Assembly: GCF_910578445.1 (NCBI RefSeq)
Contig: NZ_CAJTQC010000001.1
Span: forward strand, 127,919 to 191,918
Origin: an uncultured Duncaniella sp.
Lineage (GTDB): Bacteria; Bacteroidota; Bacteroidia; Bacteroidales; Muribaculaceae
DNA: 64,000 nucleotides
Direction: 5' to 3'
The translations under genes and the position numbers were made by a program. Below are positions 35,494 through 44,607 of the stretch, piece after piece. The first letter of the stretch is position 1; the number at the start of each line of letters is the position of its first letter. The notes under the pieces are model-generated. The model was not told the DNA's origin, did no database searches, and was given only the letters and a program-made list of their open reading frames with translations.

Positions 35494-35523
35494 TTTCAGG
35501 ACGCGTATTTTTTTGTAATTTTG
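35494..35523 (+). promoter_or_regulatory. Promoter of proS
   Basis: TTG (35494-35496), a 19-base spacer and TAATTTTG (35516-35523) fit the Bacteroidales consensus. The -33 element begins right behind the OmpA-like stop codon. The leader is about 45 bases. Confidence 0.75.
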
Positions 35524-35575
35524 CATTCATCCAACTTCTACATATCACAAAACTCAAGAATATAAATTCTTTACA

Positions 35576-37057
35576 ATGGCAAAGGAACTAAAAGATCTCA
35601 CCAAACGCAGTGAAGATTATTCAAAATGGTACAACGAACTTGTAGTAAAGGCTGATCTTGCCGAGCAGAGCGCTGTTCGCGGCTGCATGGTCATCAAACC
35701 CTATGGTTACGCTATCTGGGAAAAGATGCAGCAGACACTCGATAAGATGTTCAAGGAAACAGGAGTGCAGAACGCATATTTCCCGCTTCTCATCCCAAAA
35801 TCGTTTCTTTGTCGTGAGGCCGAACATGTCGAAGGCTTTGCCAAAGAATGCGCCGTCGTGACACACTACCGTCTCAAGAACGACCCCAACGGCAACGGAG
35901 TGGTTGTCGATCCCGACGCACGCCTTGAAGAAGAGCTGATTGTCCGTCCGACATCTGAAACAATCATCTGGGGAACTTACAAGAACTGGATTCACAGCTA
36001 CCGTGACCTTCCTGTACTTTGCAACCAATGGGCAAACGTGATGCGTTGGGAAATGCGCACACGCATGTTCCTCCGCACTGCCGAATTCCTCTGGCAAGAA
36101 GGACACTGCGCACACGCAACTGCCGAAGAGTCTGAAGCACGCACAGTCCAGATGATAAACCTCTATGCCGATTTCGCTGAAAAATACATGGCGATGCCAG
36201 TGATAAAGGGCGTAAAATCCGCTAACGAACGTTTTGCAGGCGCGCTTAACACCTACACCATCGAAGCCATGATGCAAGACGGCAAGGCTCTCCAGTCGGG
36301 CACATCTCACAACCTCGGCCAGAATTTCGCGAAAGCTTTCGATGTTACATTCGTCAACAAAGACAACAAGCCTGAATATGTATGGGCCAACTCATGGGGC
36401 GTATCAACCCGTCTGATGGGCGCACTCATCATGACTCACTCCGACGACAACGGCCTTGTGCTTCCGCCCCACCTTGCTCCAATTCAGGTAGTCATTATCC
36501 CTATTTACAAAAACAGCGAACAGCTTGCTGAAGTTTCGGCTAAGGTAGAGCCCATCATCAACGAACTCCGCGCACTTGGCATCAGCGTGAAGTATGACGA
36601 TTCCGAGAACAAGCGTCCGGGATTCAAATTTGCAGATTATGAGCTTAAGGGTGTTCCCGTGCGTCTTGCAATCGGAGCTCGCGACATAGAAAACGGCACT
36701 GTTGAGGTGATGCGCCGCGACACTCTTGAAAAGCATATCGCTCCGCTCGAAGGCATCGCGGACTATGTGGCCAAACTTCTCGAAGAAATACAGGACAACA
36801 TCTTCCAGAAGGCTCTCAAGCACCGCGAATCTATGACACGCACTGTTGACACCTACGAAGAATTCAAAGAGGAAATCGAAAAGGGTGGCTTCATCCTCGC
36901 CCACTGGGACGGCACAACCGAGACTGAGGAAAAAATCAAGGAAGACACTAAGGCGACAATCCGCTGCATTCCTCTCGACGGAGACGAAACTCCCGGAGTC
37001 TGCATGGTGACAGGCAAACCTTCTGCACGCCGAGTCATCTTTGCACGTAACTACTAA
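35576..37057 (+). CDS. proS: Prolyl-tRNA synthetase (short form)
   Basis: ProS charges tRNA-Pro with proline. The 493-residue protein has the three class II motifs: a motif 2 with RWEMRTRMFLRTAEFLWQEGH (about 158-178) and motif 3 near GALIMTHSDDNGLVLPP, plus the proline-binding QDGKALQSGTSHNLGQNF. It lacks the internal editing domain and has the C-terminal zinc-like extension ending RVIFARNY, which marks the archaeal/eukaryote-type enzyme used by Bacteroidetes. It has its own promoter. The segment after the stop to the next gene contains an almost pure pyrimidine tract (about 37086-37131). Confidence 0.96.
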   Translation: MAKELKDLTKRSEDYSKWYNELVVKADLAEQSAVRGCMVIKPYGYAIWEKMQQTLDKMFKETGVQNAYFPLLIPKSFLCREAEHVEGFAKECAVVTHYRLKNDPNGNGVVVDPDARLEEELIVRPTSETIIWGTYKNWIHSYRDLPVLCNQWANVMRWEMRTRMFLRTAEFLWQEGHCAHATAEESEARTVQMINLYADFAEKYMAMPVIKGVKSANERFAGALNTYTIEAMMQDGKALQSGTSHNLGQNFAKAFDVTFVNKDNKPEYVWANSWGVSTRLMGALIMTHSDDNGLVLPPHLAPIQVVIIPIYKNSEQLAEVSAKVEPIINELRALGISVKYDDSENKRPGFKFADYELKGVPVRLAIGARDIENGTVEVMRRDTLEKHIAPLEGIADYVAKLLEEIQDNIFQKALKHRESMTRTVDTYEEFKEEIEKGGFILAHWDGTTETEEKIKEDTKATIRCIPLDGDETPGVCMVTGKPSARRVIFARNY

Positions 37058-37156
37058 AAAAGTGTCGTTAATCGACCTGTTTAGAATTTAACCCTCATTC
37101 TCCTCTCTCTTCCTTTTTTCCCTCTTCTCCACGGACGTCTCTGTACATAAAGCTCT

Positions 37157-38776
37157 ATGTCAACACCTCGTATCCCGCGAATAGCGACCGGCGTATCCGT
37201 GCTGATTGCAGTTTTCGGACTTATAGTTCCATTGCTTACACTTCATCTTGGATTCTACCCATGGAAAGATGAGGAATATCAGATTATGTGTATATCAGAC
37301 TACCGGTCTACCCCATTGGCCGCGCTCACGATGTACATAGGGCACATTTGGTCAATAATCGTAGGGAATGACAACGTCCTGACATTCCGCATCCTTGCCT
37401 ATATCTGCAACACTCTGAGCATCCTGCTCCCATGCGGTTATTTCTATCGGAAAACCGGCCAGCCGATTGTCACGGCTGTCATTTTTCTGATTTTACAGCT
37501 TAGCATGTCCCTGTTCGGATTGTTCTCCTACGAATGGGACACGACTACCCATCTTTTTCTGACAATCTGCTGTCTGATTGCCGTAAGCTATATTGACACG
37601 CAGACAATAGGAAAAATATCATTACTTGCCGTTTTTTCGGCATGTGCAGTTTTCTCACGCATACCGAATGCAGCTCTCATCCCTGTAGTGTTTATCCTGA
37701 TAGCTGCCTGCCGGAAATCAATCAGACATACAATCATTGATTTTGCAGTCTACCTGATAGTATTGTTATGTTCATCGGCGATAATAATACTCATGGTGTG
37801 GGGAAATTTCCAATCATTCATCGCCTCATGGTCTTCTGACAACTACATCACAGGTCATAGCAGCCTCACCGATGTCCTCTTCCTGCAAGTATGGACACGC
37901 TATCCGATTTCACTCAGATATTTTTATATGTGGGGAGGCATATTTGCCGCTACATGTTATTTAAACAAAATTGAAATAACACGATTTTGGAAATACACAG
38001 TCATTGCCTTCATCTCGTTTTCAATCGTAGCGCTCTGGCTTGTCATACGCGTGACATCGGACGACACAAACTCCTACATGATTGACCTGTTTTACTTTTC
38101 CGTAGCCCTTATCCCTGCAATCGCTATTTACAGGCATTCACAAGTCCGGCATTCGGTGCTGCTCAGTCTCACACTCATAGCTTTCGCTCTCGTATCATAC
38201 GTCGGATCTGACTGCGGACTTTATAAAATACTCTGCATGCCACTGATGCCTGTTGTGCTTGCCGATTTAGTAAAATACAGGTTACACAGCATCCGTGAGT
38301 TCTATCTTTCCATTGCTGCCGTAGTAGTCATCTGCTACCTGCCTTTACGGCTTAAAAATCCGTGGACCAGAGAATGGATGAACCGCTACCCTGCCACATA
38401 TTCCATAACAAAGCTCAAAGGGATACGCCATTCAGACAAAGAAGTCGAAAGAAGGACAGAAATTTACAATCTTGGAAAGAAAATCGAAGCTGACAATAAG
38501 AAAATTCTGTTTCTTGGCAACGACCGCTATATGTTTGACTATCTTCTCGGCCACTCAAAAGACAATGTAGACCGTTATCCATTGCAACGCTACCACGATG
38601 ACAATTCATTTGAAGGTATCGAACAGCAACTCTATGAGATGGCCGACAGGTTTGATTTCGTCTACCTCGGATATGAATTCAACGATACGGACAGACAGAA
38701 AATTTCAAATAAATTAGCTGAAAACGGTTTTTCTTTGTATCTTAGCGACGAAGATTATACCATCTGGCAAAGATGA
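37157..38776 (+). CDS. Polytopic membrane protein, GT-C glycosyltransferase-like
   Basis: The 539-residue protein has about ten to twelve membrane helices in its first 400 residues and a soluble domain at the end (about 430-539). An acidic pair in the first periplasmic loop (YPWKDEEYQ, residues 35-43) is where GT-C enzymes keep their catalytic Asp/Glu, and the tail is soluble as in such enzymes. It overlaps the next gene, a GtrB-like transferase, by four bases (ATGA). The two together look like the lipid-linked sugar pathway: GtrB makes polyprenyl-phosphate sugar, and a GT-C enzyme uses it outside. The acceptor is unknown. The family assignment rests on topology and context and is moderate. 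Confidence 0.65.
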   Translation: MSTPRIPRIATGVSVLIAVFGLIVPLLTLHLGFYPWKDEEYQIMCISDYRSTPLAALTMYIGHIWSIIVGNDNVLTFRILAYICNTLSILLPCGYFYRKTGQPIVTAVIFLILQLSMSLFGLFSYEWDTTTHLFLTICCLIAVSYIDTQTIGKISLLAVFSACAVFSRIPNAALIPVVFILIAACRKSIRHTIIDFAVYLIVLLCSSAIIILMVWGNFQSFIASWSSDNYITGHSSLTDVLFLQVWTRYPISLRYFYMWGGIFAATCYLNKIEITRFWKYTVIAFISFSIVALWLVIRVTSDDTNSYMIDLFYFSVALIPAIAIYRHSQVRHSVLLSLTLIAFALVSYVGSDCGLYKILCMPLMPVVLADLVKYRLHSIREFYLSIAAVVVICYLPLRLKNPWTREWMNRYPATYSITKLKGIRHSDKEVERRTEIYNLGKKIEADNKKILFLGNDRYMFDYLLGHSKDNVDRYPLQRYHDDNSFEGIEQQLYEMADRFDFVYLGYEFNDTDRQKISNKLAENGFSLYLSDEDYTIWQR

Positions 38777-39726
38777 CACCAATAAAATTAGCAATAGTTG
38801 TTCCTTGCTACAACGAAGAAGCTGTTTTGCCTCTTTCGGCCAAAGAGCTGCTCGCTATTCTCGACCGCCTCGTCGAGGATGGTAAAATTATGCCGGATAG
38901 CTTTATACTCTGTTGCGATGATGGCAGCAAGGACGCCACATGGTCGGTAATCAACCGTCTCCATCTGACCGACAACAGAATCAAAGGGATAGCATTGGCT
39001 CATAACCGAGGGCATCAAAACGCGCTTTTAGCCGGACTGATGAGCGTCAGAGGAAAATGTGACGCCGCTGTCTCTATTGACGCCGACCTTCAGGACGATC
39101 CTAATGCCATTATTGAGATGGTCGATAAATTCTTGGAAGGGAAAGAAATTATATATGGCGTGCGTGAAAAACGCGACTCCGACACGTGGTTCAAACGTAC
39201 CACTGCAAGATCTTTTTACAGATTCCAGCAATTGATGGGAGTCAATGCAATCGCCGACCACGCAGACTTCCGTCTTATGAGTTCAAGAGCCATCGAGCTT
39301 CTTGCAGACTACAGCGAATCGAACTTATATCTACGCGGAATTGTTCCGATGATTGGACTCGACAATGCGATTGTGACATATGATCGCCACGCCCGCGCTG
39401 CCGGAGAATCAAAATATCCTCTTTCCAAGATGCTGTCATTCTCGATTGACGGCATAACATCGTTTTCCGCGAAACCCATGAGAATGGTGTTTTTTACAGG
39501 ATTCGCATTGCTCATCATAGATATTCTTGTAGCAATCTACGTCATCGCATCAATTCTTTTTTCCGACCATCTTGAAGCCGGATGGGCATCCCTGATAATC
39601 TCCATATGGTTTCTCGGAAGCCTCATACTGATGGCCATCGGAATAGTCGGAGAATACATCGGTAAAATATTCATTGAAGTCAAACAACGTCCGCGATATG
39701 CTATTCGCGACATTTTATTCGATTAA
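38773..39726 (+). CDS. Polyprenyl-phosphate glycosyltransferase (GtrB/DPM1-like)
   Basis: The 317-residue GT2 enzyme has the GT-A domain with VVPCYNEE (9-16), the metal-binding DADLQDDP (about 101-108), and two C-terminal membrane helices (about 238-262 and 275-298). The layout matches GtrB/YfdH and DPM1-type enzymes, which transfer a sugar from a nucleotide to a polyprenyl phosphate. It overlaps the upstream GT-C-like gene by four bases, and the HU gene downstream starts inside its stop codon (TAATG), so the genes are translated as a set. Confidence 0.88.
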   Translation: MTPIKLAIVVPCYNEEAVLPLSAKELLAILDRLVEDGKIMPDSFILCCDDGSKDATWSVINRLHLTDNRIKGIALAHNRGHQNALLAGLMSVRGKCDAAVSIDADLQDDPNAIIEMVDKFLEGKEIIYGVREKRDSDTWFKRTTARSFYRFQQLMGVNAIADHADFRLMSSRAIELLADYSESNLYLRGIVPMIGLDNAIVTYDRHARAAGESKYPLSKMLSFSIDGITSFSAKPMRMVFFTGFALLIIDILVAIYVIASILFSDHLEAGWASLIISIWFLGSLILMAIGIVGEYIGKIFIEVKQRPRYAIRDILFD

Positions 39727-40001
39727 TGGACAACAAAACATTTATTACAAAATTGTCGAAACGCTTAAACCGCGACACATCTGAAGTCTCGACTCTTATC
39801 GAGGGACTGAACAGAATTTTTCGCGAATCCGGTGCTGAACTTGATTCGATTGCCATACCGGGATTCGGCACATTCAAATCGACAAAGACAGAAGAGAGAG
39901 TCGTGACCGACGAAACGACACAGGAACGCACCCTCTATCCTCCGGTCATTTCCATGGAATTCCAGCCAAGCATCATTCTTAGGAAAAAATTAAGCAAATG
40001 A
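39726..40001 (+). CDS. HU-family DNA-binding protein
   Basis: The 91-residue protein has the HU/IHF fold: two helices (about 3-44), IPGFGTFKSTKTEER marking the start of the beta arms, and ISMEFQPSIILRKKL at the end. HU dimers bend DNA. Its start shares one base with the stop of the glycosyltransferase gene, and its stop overlaps the start of the next gene by four bases. The coupling to a second HU-domain gene suggests the two products could form a heterodimer, which is inference. Confidence 0.88.
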   Translation: MDNKTFITKLSKRLNRDTSEVSTLIEGLNRIFRESGAELDSIAIPGFGTFKSTKTEERVVTDETTQERTLYPPVISMEFQPSIILRKKLSK

Positions 40002-41380
40002 ATCAGAAAATACCATTTCACGAACTTTCAGCACGCATAGCCGCAGCAACTGGCATCAGCGAGGAAAGTGCCGAACAATTTGTCAGAAACTTCTTCGACC
40101 TTATATTCGAATCGCTCATCAGAGGCGAGAATGTCAAAGTCAAAGGTCTCGGATCATTCAACTTGATTGAATCAAATGGCGAGAAAAGCATCGAATTCAT
40201 TGCGGACAAAGATATCACGGACGTAATCAACGCTCCTTTTGCGATGTTTGAGCCGGTCAAGCTCAATGACTCTGTTTCAGATGAAATGCTTTCAGAGGCC
40301 GACAAAACTATTGAACACGAGCCAATTGACAATTCCAGCCGAATAGAGGTTGCCCCACAGATGGCATCCGTTATTCTGCCTGAGGAAACAATCGAGGAAA
40401 CAATAACAGAAAAAGCCGACACATCTATATCATCCACAAATTCAGCCCCGATAGAATCCGATGATTCTGTTTCCACCCAACCTGCCGATGATGAACAGGC
40501 CGTAGAAGTTCCGCATAGCGAATCGGAGGAAACCGAAGCGACCGACGCGCAGCCTTCTGAAATGCCTGAGTCACCAACTCCGCAGGAAGAGCCTGAAGCA
40601 ATCAAGATTCCAGAACCTGAACCCGAATCTGAATCTGAACCTGAACCCGAATCTGCACCGGAGCCTGCACCGAAGCCCACGGTTCAAACAGCGACACAGA
40701 TACCGGAATCAACCCCGGCTCAGAACTGCCCGCCCACTCCTCCGGCCAGACCGGTATCCACCCCTCCTGCGCCAAAGCAAATTCAGCCATTGGAAGACGA
40801 AGATGAGGAATATGTCGGACAAGCGAAGCAGCCGGCCGGGAATGGCAACTTCTGGATAGGTCTGTTAGTCGGCATAATCATCGGTCTCGCAATTGGAGCA
40901 TGCGGTGTATATCTCGCAATTGATTATTTCTTCCCGACTATGCAACGTCCTGTCATCGAACAGGAGGATGAACAGGCCGGAATAGAATCATTGATGACAG
41001 AATTGCTGCCGGACTCCATCACACCAGCATCAACAGAAGAAACACCCACCGCCACTGAAGATACGATTCAGAAAGAAGCGCCCAAGGCGGCAGAAGCACC
41101 TCAAGAGCCTGCACAGGCAACAAATGTCACTATCACAGACACCATACGCCGTGGCTATCTGATTCCTGATATGGCCAAGAAGTTCTTTGGCAGCAAGGAT
41201 TACTGGGTGTACATCTACGAAGAAAACAAATCAAAAATCGGAAATCCCAATAACACTCAGCCCGGACAGGTGCTCGTCATTCCTGCCGCAGAAAAATATG
41301 GCATTTCACCTGACAATGCCGAAAGCCTGAAGAAAGCGCGGGCTAAAGCGACCGAAATATTACGGAAATATCCGCGATGA
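39998..41380 (+). CDS. HU domain-linker-membrane helix-LysM protein
   Basis: The 460-residue protein joins four parts: an HU-like DNA-binding domain (1-90, GENVKVKGLGSFNL); a long acidic, Pro/Glu/Ser/Thr-rich linker (91-280) with an EP-rich stretch (204-226); one membrane helix (285-308, GLLVGIIIGLAIGACGVYLA); and a second linker leading to a C-terminal LysM domain (about 381-430, YWVYIYEENKSKIGNPNNT, then GQVLVIP). HU implies a cytosolic N-terminus and LysM a periplasmic C-terminus, so it could tie DNA to peptidoglycan. The beta arms of the HU part are short, so its DNA binding could be altered. It overlaps the small HU gene by four bases and is the last gene before the terminator. Related proteins exist in Bacteroidales; I know of no function. 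Confidence 0.8.
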   Translation: MNQKIPFHELSARIAAATGISEESAEQFVRNFFDLIFESLIRGENVKVKGLGSFNLIESNGEKSIEFIADKDITDVINAPFAMFEPVKLNDSVSDEMLSEADKTIEHEPIDNSSRIEVAPQMASVILPEETIEETITEKADTSISSTNSAPIESDDSVSTQPADDEQAVEVPHSESEETEATDAQPSEMPESPTPQEEPEAIKIPEPEPESESEPEPESAPEPAPKPTVQTATQIPESTPAQNCPPTPPARPVSTPPAPKQIQPLEDEDEEYVGQAKQPAGNGNFWIGLLVGIIIGLAIGACGVYLAIDYFFPTMQRPVIEQEDEQAGIESLMTELLPDSITPASTEETPTATEDTIQKEAPKAAEAPQEPAQATNVTITDTIRRGYLIPDMAKKFFGSKDYWVYIYEENKSKIGNPNNTQPGQVLVIPAAEKYGISPDNAESLKKARAKATEILRKYPR

Positions 41381-41417
41381 CTTTCCGACATCTGTAATCA
41401 CAGTGTTACAGACTTCT

Positions 41418-41470
41418 AAAATAAATTCCTGCGAAAAACGGTCTTAACTGATTTTCGCGGGAATTTATTT
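41418..41470 (+). terminator. Long hairpin terminator after the HU-LysM gene
   Basis: A 19-base arm at 41418-41436 (AAATAAATTCCTGCGAAAA) pairs with 41452-41470, with one T-G wobble, and the 3' arm runs into TTATTTTTAG. It closes the proS-downstream operon. Confidence 0.75.
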
Positions 41471-41559
41471 TTAGTTCAAAAATTTATGATTTCTATATTG
41501 TTAAACGAAAAATAGCTAAAATTAACACACTTTTTTCACACAATAATTGTTGTTATTTA

Positions 41560-41567
41560 TAATTTTG
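41560..41567 (+). promoter_or_regulatory. -7 box upstream of the moxR-bat operon
   Basis: TAATTTTG fits TAnnTTTG; the expected -33 position holds a T-rich run with no clear TTG. The leader would be about 77 bases. No promoter is seen between the next eight genes. Confidence 0.5.
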
Positions 41568-41650
41568 TATTCCATTTCATCAACTCTTGAAGGAATTTTA
41601 TAGGAATTTTAAATTAACACAATACATACGAAAACTTCACTACTGAGACT

Positions 41651-42646
41651 ATGAGCGAGTCAGTAAACATCCGAGAACTCAACGATCTCGTTGCCGGAAA
41701 GAAAGACTTTATAAATCTTGTCACGCGAGGGATGGATCAGACCATCGTTGGCCAGAAACATCTGATTGATTCACTCCTGATTGCCCTCCTCTCCAACGGG
41801 CATGTACTTCTTGAGGGTGTTCCCGGTCTTGCAAAGACCCTCGCCATCAAGACTCTCGCCCAGATTATAGACGCAAAATACAGCCGTATACAGTTTACCC
41901 CCGACCTTCTTCCTGCCGACGTAATCGGAACTATGATCTACAGCGTGCAGAAAGAACAGTTCCAGATCAAGCGCGGACCTATTTTTGCCAATTTCGTCCT
42001 TGCCGATGAAATTAACCGTGCGCCGGCTAAGGTACAGAGCGCACTGCTTGAAGCAATGCAGGAACGACAGGTGACAATCGGCGAAAAGACATTTAAGCTG
42101 GACGAGCCTTTCTTGGTCATGGCTACACAGAACCCGATTGAACAAGAAGGAACATATCCGCTTCCTGAAGCACAGGTCGACCGTTTCCTGTTGAAAGTCA
42201 TCATCGGATATCCTACCAAGGAAGACGAAAAGCTGATTATACGCCAGAATATATCCGGCCATAAAGTCGAGGTGAGACCTCTTCTTCAGCCTTCGGAGAT
42301 TATTGAGGTGCAGAAGATTGTCGAAAAAATCTATCTTGATGAGAAAATCGAGCGCTACATTGTCGACATTGTATTCGCAACCCGTAATCCGGCTGAATAT
42401 AATCTGAAAGACCTTGCCGGAATGATTAGCTTCGGAGCATCGCCGCGTGCGTCCATCGGTCTTGCAAAAGCTGCGCGCGCATACGCCTTCCTTCGTGGCC
42501 GTGGCTATGTGATTCCCGAAGACGTACGTGCCGTTTGCCACGATGTCCTTCGTCACCGTATAGGACTCACCTACGAAGCCGAAGCCAACAACATCACAAC
42601 CGATCAGGTAATCTCTGAAATCCTTGATAAGGTTGAAGTGCCCTAA
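41651..42646 (+). CDS. MoxR-family AAA+ ATPase
   Basis: The 331-residue ATPase is a chaperone-like protein thought to act on the von Willebrand-domain proteins encoded next to it. It has Walker A GVPGLAKT (about 56-63), Walker B VLADEINR, the sensor FLVMATQNP, and the MoxR-specific ATP-lid region. It begins the eight-gene Bat cluster. The order moxR, DUF58, then batA to batE is the usual Bacteroidetes aerotolerance (Bat) locus, here with an extra membrane protein between DUF58 and batA. Confidence 0.95.
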   Translation: MSESVNIRELNDLVAGKKDFINLVTRGMDQTIVGQKHLIDSLLIALLSNGHVLLEGVPGLAKTLAIKTLAQIIDAKYSRIQFTPDLLPADVIGTMIYSVQKEQFQIKRGPIFANFVLADEINRAPAKVQSALLEAMQERQVTIGEKTFKLDEPFLVMATQNPIEQEGTYPLPEAQVDRFLLKVIIGYPTKEDEKLIIRQNISGHKVEVRPLLQPSEIIEVQKIVEKIYLDEKIERYIVDIVFATRNPAEYNLKDLAGMISFGASPRASIGLAKAARAYAFLRGRGYVIPEDVRAVCHDVLRHRIGLTYEAEANNITTDQVISEILDKVEVP

Positions 42647-42675
42647 ACCCATAACCCCTCATATCGCGTCCTCAC

Positions 42676-43551
42676 ATGGAAGCTAACGAACTGCTTAAAA
42701 AAGTCAGAAAAATTGATATTAAGACCCGTGGACTCTCCCAAAATATATTTGCGGGAGAGTACCACACGGCTTTTAAAGGTCGAGGCATGACCTTCTCTGA
42801 AGTCAGGGAATATCAGTATGGAGATGACGTGCGCGACATCGACTGGAATGTAACCGCACGCCACAATCACCCATATGTGAAAGTTTATGAAGAGGAGCGA
42901 GAGCTGACGGTTATGCTGCTCATCGACATGTCACGAAGCCGTCTCTTCGGAGCTGTAGGTGAGGAAAAACGTGAAATGATTGCAGAAATTGCCGCTACAC
43001 TTGCATACTCCGCCATAACCAACAACGACAAAATCGGAGTCATATTCTTCTCTGACAAAATCGAGAAGTTCATTCCACCGAAAAAAGGCAAGAAGCATAT
43101 ACTTCTCATCATCAGAGAGCTACTTGACTTTACTCCTGAAAGTCCCGGTACTGATATCGGAATTGCCCTGCGCTACTTCACAGACGCGCTCAAAAAGCGC
43201 TGCACGACATTTCTTATCTCCGACTTCATTGACAGTCATGACTACTCACGGCAGCTACAGGTGGCATGCAACAAACATGACATCATCGCAATTCAGGTCT
43301 ACGACAAGCGTGACACCTCTCTTCCCGATGTCGGATTAATGAGAGTCATGGACCTTGAGACAGGCGGGACACGATGGATCAATACATCCTCGAAACGTAC
43401 ACGTCAGGCTTTTGGAAAATGGTGGTATGAACGTCAGCAGACAATGGTCGAAAGATTAAGCAAATGTAGAGTAGACCATGCCTCAATCGCCACAGACGAA
43501 GATTTCGCAAAGTCACTCATAGCGCTATTAAAGAACAGAGGTGTCCGTTGA
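42676..43551 (+). CDS. DUF58 protein, von Willebrand-like
   Basis: The 291-residue protein has the DUF58 signature YGDDVRDIDWNVTARHNHPYVKVYEEERE near residues 49-76 and a von Willebrand A-like fold with a degenerate metal site (LLIDMSRSRLFG, D-x-S-x-S preserved). It lacks membrane helices. Its partner MoxR is 29 bases upstream, and the next gene starts 57 bases downstream. Confidence 0.92.
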   Translation: MEANELLKKVRKIDIKTRGLSQNIFAGEYHTAFKGRGMTFSEVREYQYGDDVRDIDWNVTARHNHPYVKVYEEERELTVMLLIDMSRSRLFGAVGEEKREMIAEIAATLAYSAITNNDKIGVIFFSDKIEKFIPPKKGKKHILLIIRELLDFTPESPGTDIGIALRYFTDALKKRCTTFLISDFIDSHDYSRQLQVACNKHDIIAIQVYDKRDTSLPDVGLMRVMDLETGGTRWINTSSKRTRQAFGKWWYERQQTMVERLSKCRVDHASIATDEDFAKSLIALLKNRGVR

Positions 43552-43608
43552 CAGCTACATTACTCCTCCAGATTGTTTATGACCGTATAATAAAAATACA
43601 AAAAGTCT

Positions 43609-44601
43609 ATGCATCGACCACTCCGCATATTATTCATAAGCCTGACAGCACTGCTTGCATCCATCGCCGTCAGTGCTCAAAACCCTACGGTGAAACTGAG
43701 TCTCGACTCTGCATTTTTGTTGATGGGGCGTACGACACCTCTTCATCTTGAACTCGTCACACCGACCAAGCCGGAGGGGCGTTTGCTAATCCCGAAAGAC
43801 TCGATGTGCGACAAGGTCGAAATTCTGAAGCTGCTTGAGCCCGACACTACCCTGCTTGGCAACGACAGGATTGAAATTAAACAGGACATCGTCCTGCAAT
43901 CATTCGACTCCGGAGTATACCGTCTGAATCCCATCATGTATGTTGTCGGCAATGACACGTTCCGTTCAAACCGTCTCGTACTTAAAGTATTCCCGGCCGA
44001 CATCGACTCTCTGGAAACAATTCACGACTATGCGGATGTAGCCGATATCGACCGTAGTTTCATCGATTATCTTCCGGATTTCATTGTTGATTATGGCCTG
44101 TGGATACTCGCCGTGCTAATCGTACTTGGCGCAGGTGGCTATGCGTTCTATCTCCTGCGACGCAAAAAGAATCCGTTCGCAGCTACGCCTGAGAAACCCG
44201 TGCCGCCATATGAAAAAGCAATCGGAGAACTCAACCGCCTGCGTGGAGAGAAACTCTGCGAAAACGGTCATGAAAAGGAATTCTATACCCGCCTCACCGA
44301 CATCCTCCGCATATATCTCCATGGCCGCTTCGGCATAAACGCGATGGAAATGACATCGACCCAGATCCGACACATGCTCAATTCCAATGCGGAAGCAAAA
44401 CTTTCGAAAGAAAACATGGAGCGTGTGCTCGAGACTGCCGACTTCGTTAAATTCGCAAAAGTCAGACCTTTGCCTGACGACAACATACGCGCATTCAACT
44501 CGGCAATGCAATTCGTCGAGGATACCAAACCAAAACCCGAACCCGAGGAAACGCCCGAGGGGGACAATGAAACAGAAACAACAACTCAAAACCATAAATA
44601 A
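43609..44601 (+). CDS. Bat-cluster membrane protein (DUF4381-like)
   Basis: The 330-residue protein has a signal peptide (about 1-23), a periplasmic Ig-like domain (about 25-150), one membrane helix (about 165-187) and a cytosolic tail with a four-helix region (about 205-305) like that at the C-terminus of BatD. The final residues are acidic/Thr-rich. The tail resembles DUF4381 proteins that accompany MoxR and DUF58 in many bacteria. It could be a receptor or partner for BatA/BatB. The start at 43609 begins the signal peptide. Confidence 0.8.
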   Translation: MHRPLRILFISLTALLASIAVSAQNPTVKLSLDSAFLLMGRTTPLHLELVTPTKPEGRLLIPKDSMCDKVEILKLLEPDTTLLGNDRIEIKQDIVLQSFDSGVYRLNPIMYVVGNDTFRSNRLVLKVFPADIDSLETIHDYADVADIDRSFIDYLPDFIVDYGLWILAVLIVLGAGGYAFYLLRRKKNPFAATPEKPVPPYEKAIGELNRLRGEKLCENGHEKEFYTRLTDILRIYLHGRFGINAMEMTSTQIRHMLNSNAEAKLSKENMERVLETADFVKFAKVRPLPDDNIRAFNSAMQFVEDTKPKPEPEETPEGDNETETTTQNHK

Positions 44602-44607
44602 GCGATA

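Noticed and set aside
35621..36310. A 229-codon frame antisense to proS
   Set aside because: proS is unambiguous, and the antisense frame is rich in Cys, His and Phe as expected of a shadow.
40018..40680. A 220-codon Ser/Gly-rich frame antisense to the HU-LysM gene
   Set aside because: It mirrors the Glu/Pro/Asp-rich linker codons of the sense gene, which read as Ser, Gly and Val on the opposite strand.
41771..42652. A 293-codon frame antisense to moxR
   Set aside because: moxR is a clear full-length AAA+ gene on the plus strand. The antisense frame has no family features and no start signals.
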